A stretch of DNA of 64,000 nt from Blepharisma japonicum (taxonomy: Eukaryota > Ciliophora > Heterotrichea > Heterotrichida > Blepharismidae): the NCBI GenBank assembly GCA_949751835.1, contig CATKHK010000050.1:62001-126000 (forward strand). Direction: 5' to 3'. This document shows, piece by piece, positions 44,684-55,676 of the stretch. The notes below the pieces were generated by a model. It made no database searches. It had not been told where the DNA came from and saw nothing but the letters and a program-made list of their open reading frames with translations. Within the stretch, counting starts at the first letter, position 1; each line of letters starts with the position of its first letter. The position numbers were made by a program, and so were the translations under genes.

Positions 44684-47245
44684 ATGTCATTTAGATCAGT
44701 TAGATCCATTTCATATAGAGCTCCTAAATCTCCAAGTACTGAATTCACAATCGTCGCAATGGCTCCAAGGGGTGGAACTTCAGAAAATCCCGCGTTGAAG
44801 AAGCTAAAAGCTAACCAAGAACTAGAAAAAAACACATGAAAAGGCATCTCTGTAGAAACTGTTGGAAAACCCGGACAAGGTTTGCATGCACAGAGAGGAA
44901 CGTCTACGAAATTTTTGAAATCTTATGAGGTCTCGTGTAGACAAAAGTTTGATGAATTTAAAAAAGAAAAAGACCATAGACCATTATTAGTATTATTTAT
45001 GCCTGTAAGCGAGCATCAGTTAGTTAAAAGTGCTCTACCTCAAAATTCGTACTCGAAAGGAAACTTTTTGCAGCCTCACGAATTATTATATAAGATATAC
45101 AAAACTGATGCGAAACTTGTAAGATCTATATTTGAAGCATCAGGATTATATTATACAGACTCTCATGATTGAAATATTTTGTGGATAGGATCAAGTGCTA
45201 AACCATATTTATATGAAGGCTTAAACGAATATCAAAGAATCAACCATTTTCCTAATTCTTTTGAATTAACAAGAAAAGACAGGATGTGCGCAAACATCGT
45301 CGCAATGCAGAAAAAATTCGGGAAAGAAGCTTTTGATTTTATTCCAGATACTTTTATTCTTCCAGAAGAATATTCAGATTTCTACAATCAATTTTACAGA
45401 AATAAAGGCTCACAATGAATACTGAAACCCTCTGCGAGTTCAAGAGGTCGAGGAATCTATCTAATAGAAAACATCGAAGATGTCCCTACTGACGAATCTT
45501 GCATTATTTCTCAGTATATCCAGAATCCACTCCTGATTAATGGCTTAAAATTCGACATCAGACTTTATGTGTTACTTACAAGTATTGAGCCTTTAAAAAT
45601 TTATATATATGAAGAAGGGCTTGCAAGATTTGCTAGCGAGCCTTATACGGCTGGGAACAAAAACAACCATTTTATCCACCTCACAAATTACAGTGTCAAC
45701 AAAAATAATAATAAATTTGTACAAAATAATGACTGAAGACAAGATGATGTAGGGCATAAATGAAGCTTGCATGCGCTGATGAAGCATTTAGAAGGAATTG
45801 GGGTGGATACTGACTTAATGTGAAATAGAATATATGATTTAATTGTAAAAGCTTTGATATCAGTTGAAGAAATTATTATTGATAATAGCAGAAAACTTGG
45901 GGTGCATAGAAATAATTGTTTTGATTTGTTTGGCTTTGACGTTTTAATTGACTCAAATTTGAAGCCATGGCTACTTGAGGTAAACCTCAGTCCGTCATTA
46001 GCTACAGATGCGCCTTTAGATTTGCATATTAAAGGAAATTTAATAGCTGATACTTTTAATTTGATAGGGTTAAGAGCTTACAACAGAAAAAAGGAGTGCC
46101 CAAGCAAATTAAGGTCAAGAATAAGGTTTAAGCAAAATCAATGTTTCGGTATTCAAGCAAGAGGAGCAAGTAGCCAGTCAAATAGAATCCAATCTCCTGA
46201 TATCAATAAAAGAGAGATAAATAAAAAAGCCAAACTGAAAGAAATTTTAAAAGAAACTTTGGAAGAATGAGATAGAAGAGGAGGATTCTTAAGAATTTAT
46301 CCATCAAAAGACTGCGATGCTTACGATCAATTTTTTGGTACAGTAAGACCTATAAATAAAGCTCTTTATAAAGCTCTTTATAAAAGCTCTTCTACTCCAG
46401 ATATCCCATTATCAACTTCAGCTAAATGCTTGGATCGACCTAAAACATCATTAGTAAAAAGCAATACTTTTATGGAGCAAAGCAATAGGATGATTTTTAA
46501 TGAACAAACTTTTGATGAGTCTAATTCTCCTCCAAATAAAAATATAAGTACTATTGTGGATCATTCTGCATTGGTTAGATCAAAAACTCATATCCCAGAG
46601 AGCCTTTCATTTCATTCATATCCTAATAGCCAAAATCAAAAGGATAATATAATTATTACTGGCGATGACATATTGATTTGCTATGTTTCACGAATTATTG
46701 ATCTTATAAAACCAATTTCCGAAGAAAAGCTTAGAAAAACATGAAAAAAATCAATTGAAAAATTTATCTGCCATAATATTTGGGAAAATTCTGAAATTAA
46801 TATAACATGTAGCCTATGCCAAAGGCTCGAAAACAGGCTACTTGAAATGAAGGAATTAAAAAGAAAAACTATTTTCCGTGCTTCTTCACCTCAAAAGGAT
46901 CCTGAAGCTGAGATGCTTGAAGATATTAGGACTCACACAATTGATAAATATTCAATCGCCCAAATGGAAGAAATATTAAAGTCTTCACCCTTAAAACTCG
47001 TTTCTTGCCTCGTTGGAAGAGAAAGAGGGCTCCTCAGTGATATTACTAGCAGCCTGTCAAAAATAAAATCACAAGATGGCTTTTACGCAGAAGCAGAATC
47101 AGACGGCGAAAACTTCTCGAAATGTCTTGAAATCGTAATCTCCCACTCAAAGCCACCCTCCACAAAAGGCTTATTTTCAATTCACCGTAAATCTTCTCTT
47201 CCTTATGCTCGTCCTCGTACAACAAGTAAATTTAGAGTAGTATAA
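44684..47245 (+). CDS. Tubulin tyrosine ligase-like protein (TTLL), 853 aa
   Basis: ATP-grasp ligase that adds glutamates (or other residues) to tubulin tails. The TTL domain runs from about residue 160 to 470: [43 protein letters not shown]-type stretch [36 protein letters not shown], and [28 protein letters not shown] with the metal-binding E-x-N. The order and the FELTRKDRM start resemble TTLL4/5-type polyglutamylases. The long C-terminal part is Ser/Lys-rich and contains a 12-bp tandem repeat. The frame is continuous from the ATG at 44684 through many TGA Trp codons. Likely role: modification of axonemal or cortical microtubules. Confidence 0.92.
46358..46391 (+). repeat. Short 12-bp tandem repeat inside the TTLL gene
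   Basis: Unit aaagctctttat occurs twice exactly (46358-46369, 46370-46381), then a third partial copy with one extra a. Encodes [11 protein letters not shown]. Confidence 0.85.
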
Positions 47246-47291
47246 AATCTGCATTTAATAAAATGATTCTTAAGCTTAAGAATATAGGGGT

Positions 47292-47828
47292 TTATAAATC
47301 CCCTCCTTCCTCCACAAACTTTGCCCAGCGTCTTCTGACATAGTCTTGGTCACTTTCTTTAACATCATGATTCATATCAGATGGATATCTGTTTCTTGGG
47401 TCAACATAAAGACGTCTGCCAAGGGCTTTCGTGGAGTGTTCTTCAGGCTGCCAAAATGGATATCTCGTTCTAGGGTCATTCTTTCTACTTAACAGCTTTC
47501 TCAAGCATCCTTTATATAGAAATCTCTCTTCTTCGCATTCCCAAAGCTTTTCTTTTACGCTTTCTGATAGTGGCTTCATCCATGTAAAAGCTCTGTCCAT
47601 TACTGGGCCTATTTCAGCTGTTTCGTCGTCTAAAAGATCTGGTCTTAGTTTCCCGTCAGTTAGGAGACGAGGCCACATGGTTGGCCAATTTGGATGAAAG
47701 ACTTCCATATTGCGAGGGACTGCGTCAACTAAGCACTCTTCGTAAGCAATCATGTAATCCATGCACGGAGTAGTATCGTGGACTGGAGGCACCGTGATTG
47801 GTACATTCCAATTGTAAATGCTTGACAT
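47292..47828 (-). CDS. Twin CX9C protein, probably mitochondrial, 178 aa
   Basis: Two CX9C pairs are visible: Cys22/Cys32 (PCMDYMIAYEEC) and Cys98/Cys108 (ECEEERFLYKGC), the pattern of CHCH proteins oxidised by Mia40 in the intermembrane space. The spacing between pairs is wide, about 65 residues, as in some respiratory-complex subunits such as NDUFA8, rather than the tight hairpin of small assembly factors. It has no cleavable presequence, as expected for this import route. All seven Trp are TGG. A complex I or IV accessory subunit is a reasonable guess. It is convergent with TTLL (46-bp spacer). Confidence 0.75.
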   Translation of the reverse strand: MSSIYNWNVPITVPPVHDTTPCMDYMIAYEECLVDAVPRNMEVFHPNWPTMWPRLLTDGKLRPDLLDDETAEIGPVMDRAFTWMKPLSESVKEKLWECEEERFLYKGCLRKLLSRKNDPRTRYPFWQPEEHSTKALGRRLYVDPRNRYPSDMNHDVKESDQDYVRRRWAKFVEEGGDL

Positions 47829-47991
47829 TTAATGTATTATGACACTCGTGACTAATATTCAATCTGGGAGAATAAAAGATATTTTAATATCCTAAGAAAT
47901 GAGGGCTGAATATTTGATTATAAGGAAAAAACGAGATCTGTAGGGGATAAGAAGAATGAGGATTAGAGAAAACAGGTTTTTGAGTTAATTA

Positions 47992-48780
47992 TTAGTTCAA
48001 AACGTTTAAAATCCGATTGAGAAGGATTGGGGCGTCTTTTTTGTCAATATTGATTTCAGTTTTGAGAAGCTCAGGGATCTTATCGTAGTGCACTGTGCAG
48101 CTAATTAGCTCATATCAAAAGGTGTCATCTTCTTCAATTAATAAAAAGGAAAATTCCTCTTGCATCCATCTTACTTTTACTTTGAATTTCCCTTGTCCTT
48201 CTTCTGAAATCTCAACTGCACTCAGAGTTTTGTAAAATTCAGCAATTTTTTGCCCTGTTTCAATTTCTCGTTTCAGCTCTTTTTCTTGGCTTTCTTTATC
48301 TCTGCTTAGTCTTTTCAGTTCAGCCCTGAGTGTTGCTTTTCTTTCACCAGTCTGTGATTTTATTTTTTCGAAGTTTTGTGTGGTTTCATAAATTTCGCTT
48401 TGAATTTTATTAATTTTATTTTGCAGACTCATCCTATGAGAGTATTCAACGTCGTATTTCTTTTGAAGTTCTTCAGCTAACTTATTGATGGGAAGAGATT
48501 CTTTGTAACTTTCTAATGATTTTGTCGTAAATTTTGTAGCATTATCAAAAAATTCTGAATTGGCACTACTGATCAAGTTTAAAGCAGACTTGAGGTTTTT
48601 AGTATCTTGGACAATTTGTAAAAGGGAGTGTTCAGAAAGATCAAGAAAATTAATTTTTTGGAAGCTAATTTTGGTCTCTATGGTATCTGCATTTTGCTTA
48701 AATGAATTTAAGCTTGTTCTAAATCTCTTAGCTTGAGCTTCTTGTGCGATAATTCTTTTGGTGGGCACACTTTCAGTCAT
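47992..48780 (-). CDS. Coiled-coil protein with Spc25-like C-terminus, 262 aa
   Basis: Residues 1-190 are helical, with heptads and no domain I can name. The last about 70 residues look like a small RWD-type globular domain: KFKVKVRWMQEEFSFLLIEE, then ISCTVHYDKIPELL, then a terminal helix LLNRILNVLN. This coiled coil plus compact beta-alpha end is the layout of the kinetochore proteins Spc24/Spc25, and the motif order fits Spc25 best. The similarity is weak and rests on pattern only. TGA after DDTF encodes Trp and carries the frame to TAA at 47992. It lies 30 nt downstream of the channel gene's stop, on the same strand. Confidence 0.6.
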
Positions 48781-48810
48781 AAGAAATTAAAATAAATTTA
48801 TAATTTTTAA

Positions 48811-50145
48811 TTAAAAATTTATCGACATACTTTCATCACTGTTTATTATAAGACTTTGACTATAAATATTTTCAGTCATAGACTCTAAGATCCAAGATAA
48901 TCTTTTAATCTTTGAGTCTATCTTTTGCATTGTTTGGTTTAGCTCAATAACTTCATTTTCTTTTTGTGTGTTTAGCTCAATTAACTCTTCTTTTGTCTTT
49001 TTAAATCATTGAACGTTCCTGTAGAGTTCTTGCTTTTTCTTTAAAGTTAAAAAATCGTTTTTTCCTCTTATTTTTCGGCAATAAAAATACTCAAATGCTG
49101 AGCAGACTGATGTAGCGGCTGCTTTTGTTTTGTGGATGTTTGTAAAAACTTTGAATTGATTAGGACTAAGATCTGTATGACGCTCAAGGCTTACAATAAT
49201 CATTGTAAGAATAAATGCACCGACTATATATGAAATCACAGCAATTGCTCTTCCATGATAACTGATTGGGTAAAAATCACCAAATCCTATTGTGGACATT
49301 GTGATAAAAACAAGCCAAATTGGATTTAAAGGATCCTGATAATCTTGGCCTGATAAACTTTCCAAGGGTCTTTCAAAAACTCTAAGCATTAGACCTAGTA
49401 TAAGGATAGATGGAATTGCCAAAAAAGTTACAATAACTGGCAAAGAATATTGAGCAAGAATGCATCTGAACGAGAATAAAACATTAGACCGAGTTCCATA
49501 AAACGCACAGAATCTTCTAGCTATATGATTTTCATATATTGTATAATTTGCAAGTGCTTTAAAGAGAAATAAAAGTCTTATAAAGATGAAAACAAAAAGT
49601 AGCTCATTAACCGTGTAGCATAGATAAAGAATTTGATAGTTTCATCTGAACGGGACATAAACATAAAGATCTATATAAGGGTACGGGAAAATAAGAAGAA
49701 GGACAACCTCTAGTATTCTCATTCAATTTATGTACTTTTTGGGCTGCTTTTTTATATATTTTGACATGTAATACATTCCGGAAATTTTATTTAATTTTTT
49801 TTCAGTTTCGTACAAATAAATGATCCAAATGCCTTTGTGATGATGCTTCATAACCAAAAATAATATTGCCATAAACGTTACAATTAAAGTAATTGTTTTA
49901 TAAGACATCGTTTGGTTATTTTCATGACAATTGTTATATGTTCGGTAAGGAGAATAATTTTGTTCATAGTCAATAATGGCAGTGATTGTCCCGATATTTG
50001 CAAAAATTGCACATCCGAGTTCACAATTTCTTCAGCGATTAAACATATCTTCAGCCTTATTAAGTCGATTATTGGATCTATTGCTAATAAATGAGGATGC
50101 CAACGACCGAAATCGTGGAGAGTTGCATACTGATCCATTTTTCAT
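48811..50145 (-). CDS. SK/IK-type potassium channel, 444 aa
   Basis: Six-segment K+ channel. The pore helix and selectivity filter read WLVFITMSTIGFGDFYP (GFG at about 287-289). The preceding segments contain LFVFIFIRLLFLFKAL and YSLPVIVTFLAIPSILIL, and S6 is AVISYIVGAFILTMIIVSLERHTDL. After S6, FKVFTNIHKTKAAATSV and YRNVQWFKKTKEEL resemble the calmodulin-binding region and following coiled coil of small-conductance Ca2+-activated channels (KCNN). The N-terminus (MKNGSVCNSPRFRSLASSF) was recovered in the frame that crosses TGA at about 50036; a competing 84-codon frame in the same DNA is a shadow. Calcium gating through calmodulin is inferred from the family. Confidence 0.88.
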
Positions 50146-50621
50146 CTCTTTTAGATAAATTAATAACCAAAACTTGATTAAATTCTAATATATGAGCATT
50201 ATGATCTAATAAAGATAGCATCTATAGAGAAGTATCTATTTTTATTAAGAAATCTAAATGTTACTCGCCTTCAGATTAATATATTAATTTATTCAGAAGT
50301 GATAAGAAATTTTTTTAATTTTATTTATATAGTGTGCTAGCAACCAATTATTATGAGGCTAACCATATAGATCATGAACATTCAAAGCATTTAGTGCATA
50401 AATAGTGCTGCTCAGTTCAACTTCCATTTTATTTTGATTCTCCTGCTGACATAATAATATATAAGTAAATTAATAGAGCCAAATATGCCAGCAAGTAGAA
50501 AAATTTTATATTTTAAATTATAATTTTATAATTGAGGATTTACAGTTATAAAAATTCTTATAGAGATGGAAAATCGGGATTTTGATAAAAATTGGTAAAA
50601 TAAAATTTGGATTTTAAAAAA
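50146..50621. other. AT-rich spacer (476 bp)
   Basis: Separates the divergent channel gene and the 330-aa gene. It includes a short ATG-initiated frame (50566-50598, 10 codons) just before the latter's start that could act as an upstream ORF. Otherwise nothing supportable. Confidence 0.5.
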
Positions 50622-51614
50622 ATGATTGATTATGACGAAGAATCGAAATCAAGGCAACTACTCAAAGACCTCTACGTAATTAAAAATAATCCATTTTCTG
50701 GGCTTGATTTGACAGAACACTTAAACCCAGCTTTAAAACCTTTCCCAAAAGCTCAGTCTCAGACCAAAGAAAGCAAAAAGTCATTTAACGCTTCTTCATT
50801 TGATAATCCAGAGCTTCCTGCTTTAAGCATAGGTTTTGCAGAAGTCTCTCCACTATTAACTCCGAAAAAGCAATTATCCAATGCAATTGTAAATAAACTA
50901 TCGAATAAAGCCAAACATCATGATAAGAAAACTGACCATTTATCTGTGAAACAGCTCACATTTGACGATTGTCCTTTTTCCTTAACTCCTGCTGATTATG
51001 CTATATTAGAGAAGCAAGCAGAAAAATTCATCACAAGAATACAATCAAAAAAAAAATCAGCCTGTACTCAGACTCAGACAAGAGAAAATTCAAAGCGAGA
51101 AAGTAAAAGTATTATCTCATTTTTACCAGAAGTTAATACTATAGTAAACGAAGTCAAAACTCCTCAAAAGCTTTCTTCATTTAAAGATTACCAGGCAGCC
51201 ACATTTACTGGGAAGATCATTGTAAATCATTCTCATCGAGTTACTCTTGAGATGCCAGGACATAAAAACACTGAAAATGATGGCCATGTTCATGTGCCAA
51301 AAAAGATCAGAAATAATAGTCAATGCATTTACCCAAAAAAGAGTATCCAAGAAAATAATGAATTAATTATTGATGCTACTAAGCAAAGTAATCAACATGA
51401 AACAAGCAATCACCTAAGCCACAGCTCAGTGCCTGTAACTTTTCGAGGAACTCGCTCTTGCGCTTCATTAATAGGAGAAATTCCTGATAATAGAAAAATT
51501 CCCTTATATAGATTAGGAGTCGAAAAAAATTTATTCGCAGGAGTTAGAAGAAGTAAAAAGAAAATAAAAGACCTCTTTCCGTTTACTGGGCATGATGTGC
51601 AGGGTATCCTTTAA
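50622..51614 (+). CDS. Unknown low-complexity protein, 330 aa
   Basis: No family recognised. Ser, Lys, Thr and Asn rich and mostly disordered, with no membrane segment or coiled coil of note. One more ordered segment (about 108-140, FDDCPFSLTPADYAILEKQ) may form helices. It ends ATFTGK...VHVPKKIR and DLFPFTGHDVQGIL. I chose the ATG at 50622; the frame is open a few codons upstream but without an ATG. No internal TGA. It may be a cytoskeletal or basal-body accessory protein, but nothing in the sequence proves it. Confidence 0.65.
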   Translation: MIDYDEESKSRQLLKDLYVIKNNPFSGLDLTEHLNPALKPFPKAQSQTKESKKSFNASSFDNPELPALSIGFAEVSPLLTPKKQLSNAIVNKLSNKAKHHDKKTDHLSVKQLTFDDCPFSLTPADYAILEKQAEKFITRIQSKKKSACTQTQTRENSKRESKSIISFLPEVNTIVNEVKTPQKLSSFKDYQAATFTGKIIVNHSHRVTLEMPGHKNTENDGHVHVPKKIRNNSQCIYPKKSIQENNELIIDATKQSNQHETSNHLSHSSVPVTFRGTRSCASLIGEIPDNRKIPLYRLGVEKNLFAGVRRSKKKIKDLFPFTGHDVQGIL

Positions 51615-51801
51615 TTCACTTGAAAATTTTTTATTAATTTTAGTATCAATTAATCTAAAATGCATTTGCATTCATAGAAATAGCAGAAGATAATTATTCC
51701 TTGGCTATTGCATAAATTTTTTAGAATTTTTCATTTTTTGTTTATTTTTTATTTTACTTCTGTTATTTAATTGCAACCGATATCCATAATATTTCAGTTA
51801 A

Positions 51802-54228
51802 ATGGATGACATTTCTTACAGTCTGATTCAATGAGTAAGTTATATACAGCTTAACAAAATGAATTTAAGCCACCAATGCCAAAAACTTTCAGAGCTATCG
51901 GATGGCATCGTGCTTTATGAGCTAATGGCAAAACTGTAAAATTTATGAAGATCGCCAGACTATTTTGACATAGATAGCATAACTCTTGATGCACATGATA
52001 ACTGGGCCCTAAAACTTGCAAACCTTCGAAGGCTTAAAAAAGCGATTGATTCTTATCTTGACCAAGTTCTTCAAACACCTCATGATCGATTTGGAGAAAT
52101 AGATTTTGCTAATATCGCAAGAAAAGATTCAATAAGCGATTTAGTAAACCTAATGGAACTAATTGTTTTCACTATCCTTAAATCTCCACAAAAAGAAAAC
52201 TTTATCCATCCCATAATGACACTTGACGAAAAATGCCAAACACAGCTTATGTTTTTTATCCAAAAAATCTTAGGAAATGACTTACCATCAAACCCTCCAC
52301 CTCCTCCAGAAACTGAAAGACAGGAAGTTCATATTTTAAGGCACGAGAAAAAGAGATTAACCTATAAAATCCAGGCTATGCAAGAAGAACTATCAAAACT
52401 TGCCTCTCAGCATACAGAAATTGCAAGTGAAAGAGATGAGTTAAAAGCAATGAACACAAATTTAGAAAGCGAGCTTGTTAAAAAATCGCCTTCAATTTTG
52501 TCACCCGATATCACTTTTGTAGAGCTTGAATCAAAAATCAGTGAAAAAGAAGGTAAACTTACAGTAATACAAGAAGAGTTAAAAGAAACTAAAAAAAAAT
52601 ATGAAAACGAAATAGCAAGATTACGGGACGAAGTTGATATTGCAAATTCTAATAATATGCGTTTACAGCAAGCTGAAAAATCTTTACAGCAATATAAAAA
52701 GAAATGTGAAAATATGGTAAATGCATCAAAAAAGCTTTCAGAGGTGTCGAAACAGAACGATTATTTGCAAAAAAAGATAAGCTCGATGGAAGAAGAAATA
52801 AATGATTTTAATAAGATAGCCAAGGCAGCAGGATATTTAAAAGAACAATTAGGACATGAAAAAGAAAAAAGTGAGTCTCTTGCTTTTGCAAATGAAAATA
52901 AAGATAAACAAATAAAGCAACTAACAAAGCAGGTAAATGAATTAGAAGAAAAATTAACTTTCTCAGAAAATAAAGTGCAAGAATTAGAGAAAAGAGCTGA
53001 AAACGGGTCAAATGTGAGCGATGATTCATTCAGTTATCATAAAGGCATAGGAATATTAGGTGAAGAATTAAATGAACTGTCAAAAAATGAGCATAAAAAA
53101 GAAAATAAGTTTGATCTTCATAGATCAAGTTCTATGCGGCCACCTTGTGAGCACCTTGATTTAATAGCAAAAGAGAAATTAATCATTCAAGAAAAATGCG
53201 AAAAATACAAAACAAAATGCAAAAGTAAAAGTGAATGCCTAAAAATGCTCCTAGAAGATTTCAGTTCTTATAGATATGAAAAGGAAAAGATTATCCTTGA
53301 TCTTAAAGAAAAAGTAAGCGTCCTCAAAATGCAAGGAGACAATTTGAGGGAGTCTTTAGCAAATGGGCTAACAGATAAAGTCAAGATGGAGCAATTGCAT
53401 TATGAATATGAGAAATTAAAAACTTCGAAAGAAGGTTTTCTGCAAGAAATTAAAAAACTTCACGAAGAGAAAGATCTTATGTACAGACGCTTCATTGAGT
53501 GTAGAGAAGAAACAATTGTATTGCAAAATGCAGCAAATGATAAAGAAATAAAAATCAGAGAAAAATCTCTGAATGAAAAATTATGGTGTGATAAAATTAA
53601 AGAGTTGACAGAAAAAGATAGGTTTTCAATGGAAATGATAGAATCATTGAAAAAACAAAAGCAGGAAGTAAATGAAGATTTTCATATTAAGTTTATTGAG
53701 CTTGAAAGAGAACTTATTACAGAAAAATCTGAAAAAGCTTCATTGGTTTTAAGGTTGAATGATAAAGATCAAAGAATTGAAGAAATCTTAAAAGATAAAG
53801 CAGAGACTATTAAAATACTTGAAGAGGAACATCATGAAGTATTGGATAGGGTAAAATATGAAAACGATAGGAAAATTAATCAGATGATCACTCAAACAGA
53901 AGAAGCTTTAAATGAACTGCAAAATGAACGGGAACAGCTTGCAGCTAAATTAAAATTTTTGAAAAATAATACAATAAATGAACTGACAAAAGCAAATACC
54001 GCAAAAGAGATTCAAGGATACTTAGAAGAAATAGCAAAATTAAAAGAGAAGCTTGAGCAAAAGGAAAGGGATAATATAGATCTGATTAAATCAAATAAAG
54101 ATCTAAAGCAGTGCTGGAAAGAGTCAGCTAAATTGCTGAAACATGTTTGGAGAGAGCTTGGAATTGAAACCCACAAGCTTGAAACCGCAACTCAACGAAG
54201 AAGGGCTGGAATAAGTATTTTGCAATAA
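51802..54228 (+). CDS. HOOK-family dynein adaptor, 798 aa, two introns
   Basis: The N-terminus is a HOOK domain (variant calponin-homology fold that binds dynein light intermediate chain): SLIQWLNKMNLSHQC, LSDGIVLYELMAKL, DYFDIDSITLDAHDNWALK, ARKDSISDLVNLMELIVF. From about residue 165 to 770 there is a long coiled coil. Two 15-nt introns (51835-51849 and 51936-51950) lie in the HOOK domain; the second has an in-frame TAA, the first does not. The C-terminal end (VWRELGIETHKLET) is a short helix. In the family the tail binds cargo through FTS/FHIP, and the protein activates dynein on early endosomes. Confidence 0.9.
51835..51849 (+). other. 15-nt intron without in-frame stop in HOOK gene
   Basis: gtaagttatatacag, phase 0. 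If retained it adds V-S-Y-I-Q instead of a stop. It is called because removal gives the conserved WLNKM block. Confidence 0.75.
51936..51950 (+). other. 15-nt intron (second) in HOOK gene
   Basis: gtaaaatttatgaag, phase 2, with an in-frame TAA if retained. Confidence 0.9.
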
Positions 54229-54581
54229 TATTTCGTACATAGATAAAAAATCCGATTAATAAGTCATATCAATGCTTCCTTTTTTAATTTGGCTAATTTA
54301 TTGTTTTTCATAATTTTTTTCTTGATATTATTAAATCCTCATAAAACATATATTTTCACCTCCTCTCTGCAGACATAAACTAGCCTTTTCAAGTTCATTA
54401 ATAACAAAAAACTCTTTTAGAGCCTGAAAATTCAATTGAGAAATGCAAAATGCAAAAGAGAAAATTTCAAAACGCCTTAAGTTATCAAAAGTTATAAAAA
54501 TGCTGATCAGAAAAAGCGATAAATTATTCAAAATTTTTTTTCTTACTGAAGATCTAATTTACAATATTTATAATACTTTAT
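54229..54581. other. Spacer between convergent HOOK and Myb genes (353 bp)
   Basis: Both strands carry frames of 60-85 codons when TGA is read as Trp (minus about 54331-54531, plus about 54333-54593), but neither has a good ATG start or known similarity. Left uncalled. Confidence 0.5.
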
Positions 54582-55436
54582 CTAATTAGGATACAATTCC
54601 ATAGCAAGATCTGAAAAAGTTGGTTTTTTCATAGTAGCTCGACTATAATTAGTGCCACTTCCTGGACTTGCATTATCCTGTGCATCCTTCAAATTTGATA
54701 CTTCAAATCTTTTTTTCATGATCAGCCTATCAATTGCAGCAGCCGGATTGTTTAAATTGCTTAAATCCTGCATTTCTTTATTCATCAGTGATTTTATCCG
54801 ATTTTTAATAGAACTTTCAGTCCTTGTTGTCATTTCTTTCGAAATCAAGCTTCAATGATTATTATGCTCTTTATGGAGCTCCAAAAGCGTTAAATCCTCT
54901 ACCGCATTCCATTCCCCTCTGTTCACCGTAGGATTTAAATGGTTATTCCATCTTTCTTTACATTGTTTTCCAGTCCTAATTTTTATATTTCTATGCACTT
55001 TTGTATTCAAATGATTTGCAATTTGCCCCCATTTTAGTTTCTGAGCCAAAACCATGTCTTTTATCATGTCATCTTCAGTTGGCGACCATGTTCCAGACCT
55101 CAATGTTCCAGAAGTTCGAATTTCATAAATTTTTGCCATGCATTGCTCCGCAGTCTTATCAGTGCTTCTTGCAATCTCTATGTAATCAATTATTTGCAGG
55201 TCCTCAATGGCTTTGTTTTTCTGCTCACAAAACGTTTTTGTTAGTGCATACAAAGCTTCAACTTGGTCACGTTTCCATGTCCTTTTGTATTTGGGCTTTG
55301 GCTCTGCTTGTTCATCCAGAATAGGAATAGGTGCAATTGGTGAATAAATAGGAATTATAGGGTAGATGCAGCCTTCTTGGATTGGAATAAGGTTGATTGT
55401 AGGAAGAATAGGCTTTAATCCAGGCTGAAAGTTCAT
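54582..55436 (-). CDS. Three-repeat Myb/SANT transcription factor-like protein, 284 aa
   Basis: DNA-binding protein with three Myb-type repeats. The first (about 55-105) is atypical (YKRTWKRDQVEALYAL). The second (about 110-165, GTWSPTEDDMIKDMV ... GKQCKERWNNHL) and third (about 170-215, GEWNAVEDLTLLELH ... SSIKNRIKSL) are canonical with regularly spaced Trp. TGA encodes the third-repeat Trp in NNHWSLISKEM. The start is set at the ATG at 55436 because the frame beyond it has no ATG before a stop. The N-terminus is hydrophobic and Pro-rich (PIIPIYSPIAPIPI), which is unusual. The target is unknown. Confidence 0.85.
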
Positions 55437-55676
55437 ATTTATGGTGAAATTAACTGTGAACTGAAATGGAACGTCAGTAAAGCTACCAGCAAATAAATTT
55501 AAAACATAAAATAAGCTGTGCCTCAATTTTTATTTTTTCTTTATGAACTTCTCTATAATGTGAGTTTATTTGAATTTTGTTAAAAATTATTATTATCTCC
55601 ATTTAACTCACCTCATATTTTTGGATTTGATTAGTAATTTATAAGACAAATAAATTAAAGAAGTAAGATCTATTAC

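Noticed and set aside
49884-50138. 84-codon minus-strand ORF starting MDQYATLHDFG
   Set aside because: It overlaps the N-terminus of the K+ channel in another frame. The channel frame, which crosses one TGA, joins continuously to the first membrane segments, whereas this ORF would need a 14- or 17-nt intron.
54331-54593. Open frames on both strands between the HOOK and Myb genes
   Set aside because: No ATG near the start of either, no similarity, and both strands being open points to composition rather than coding.
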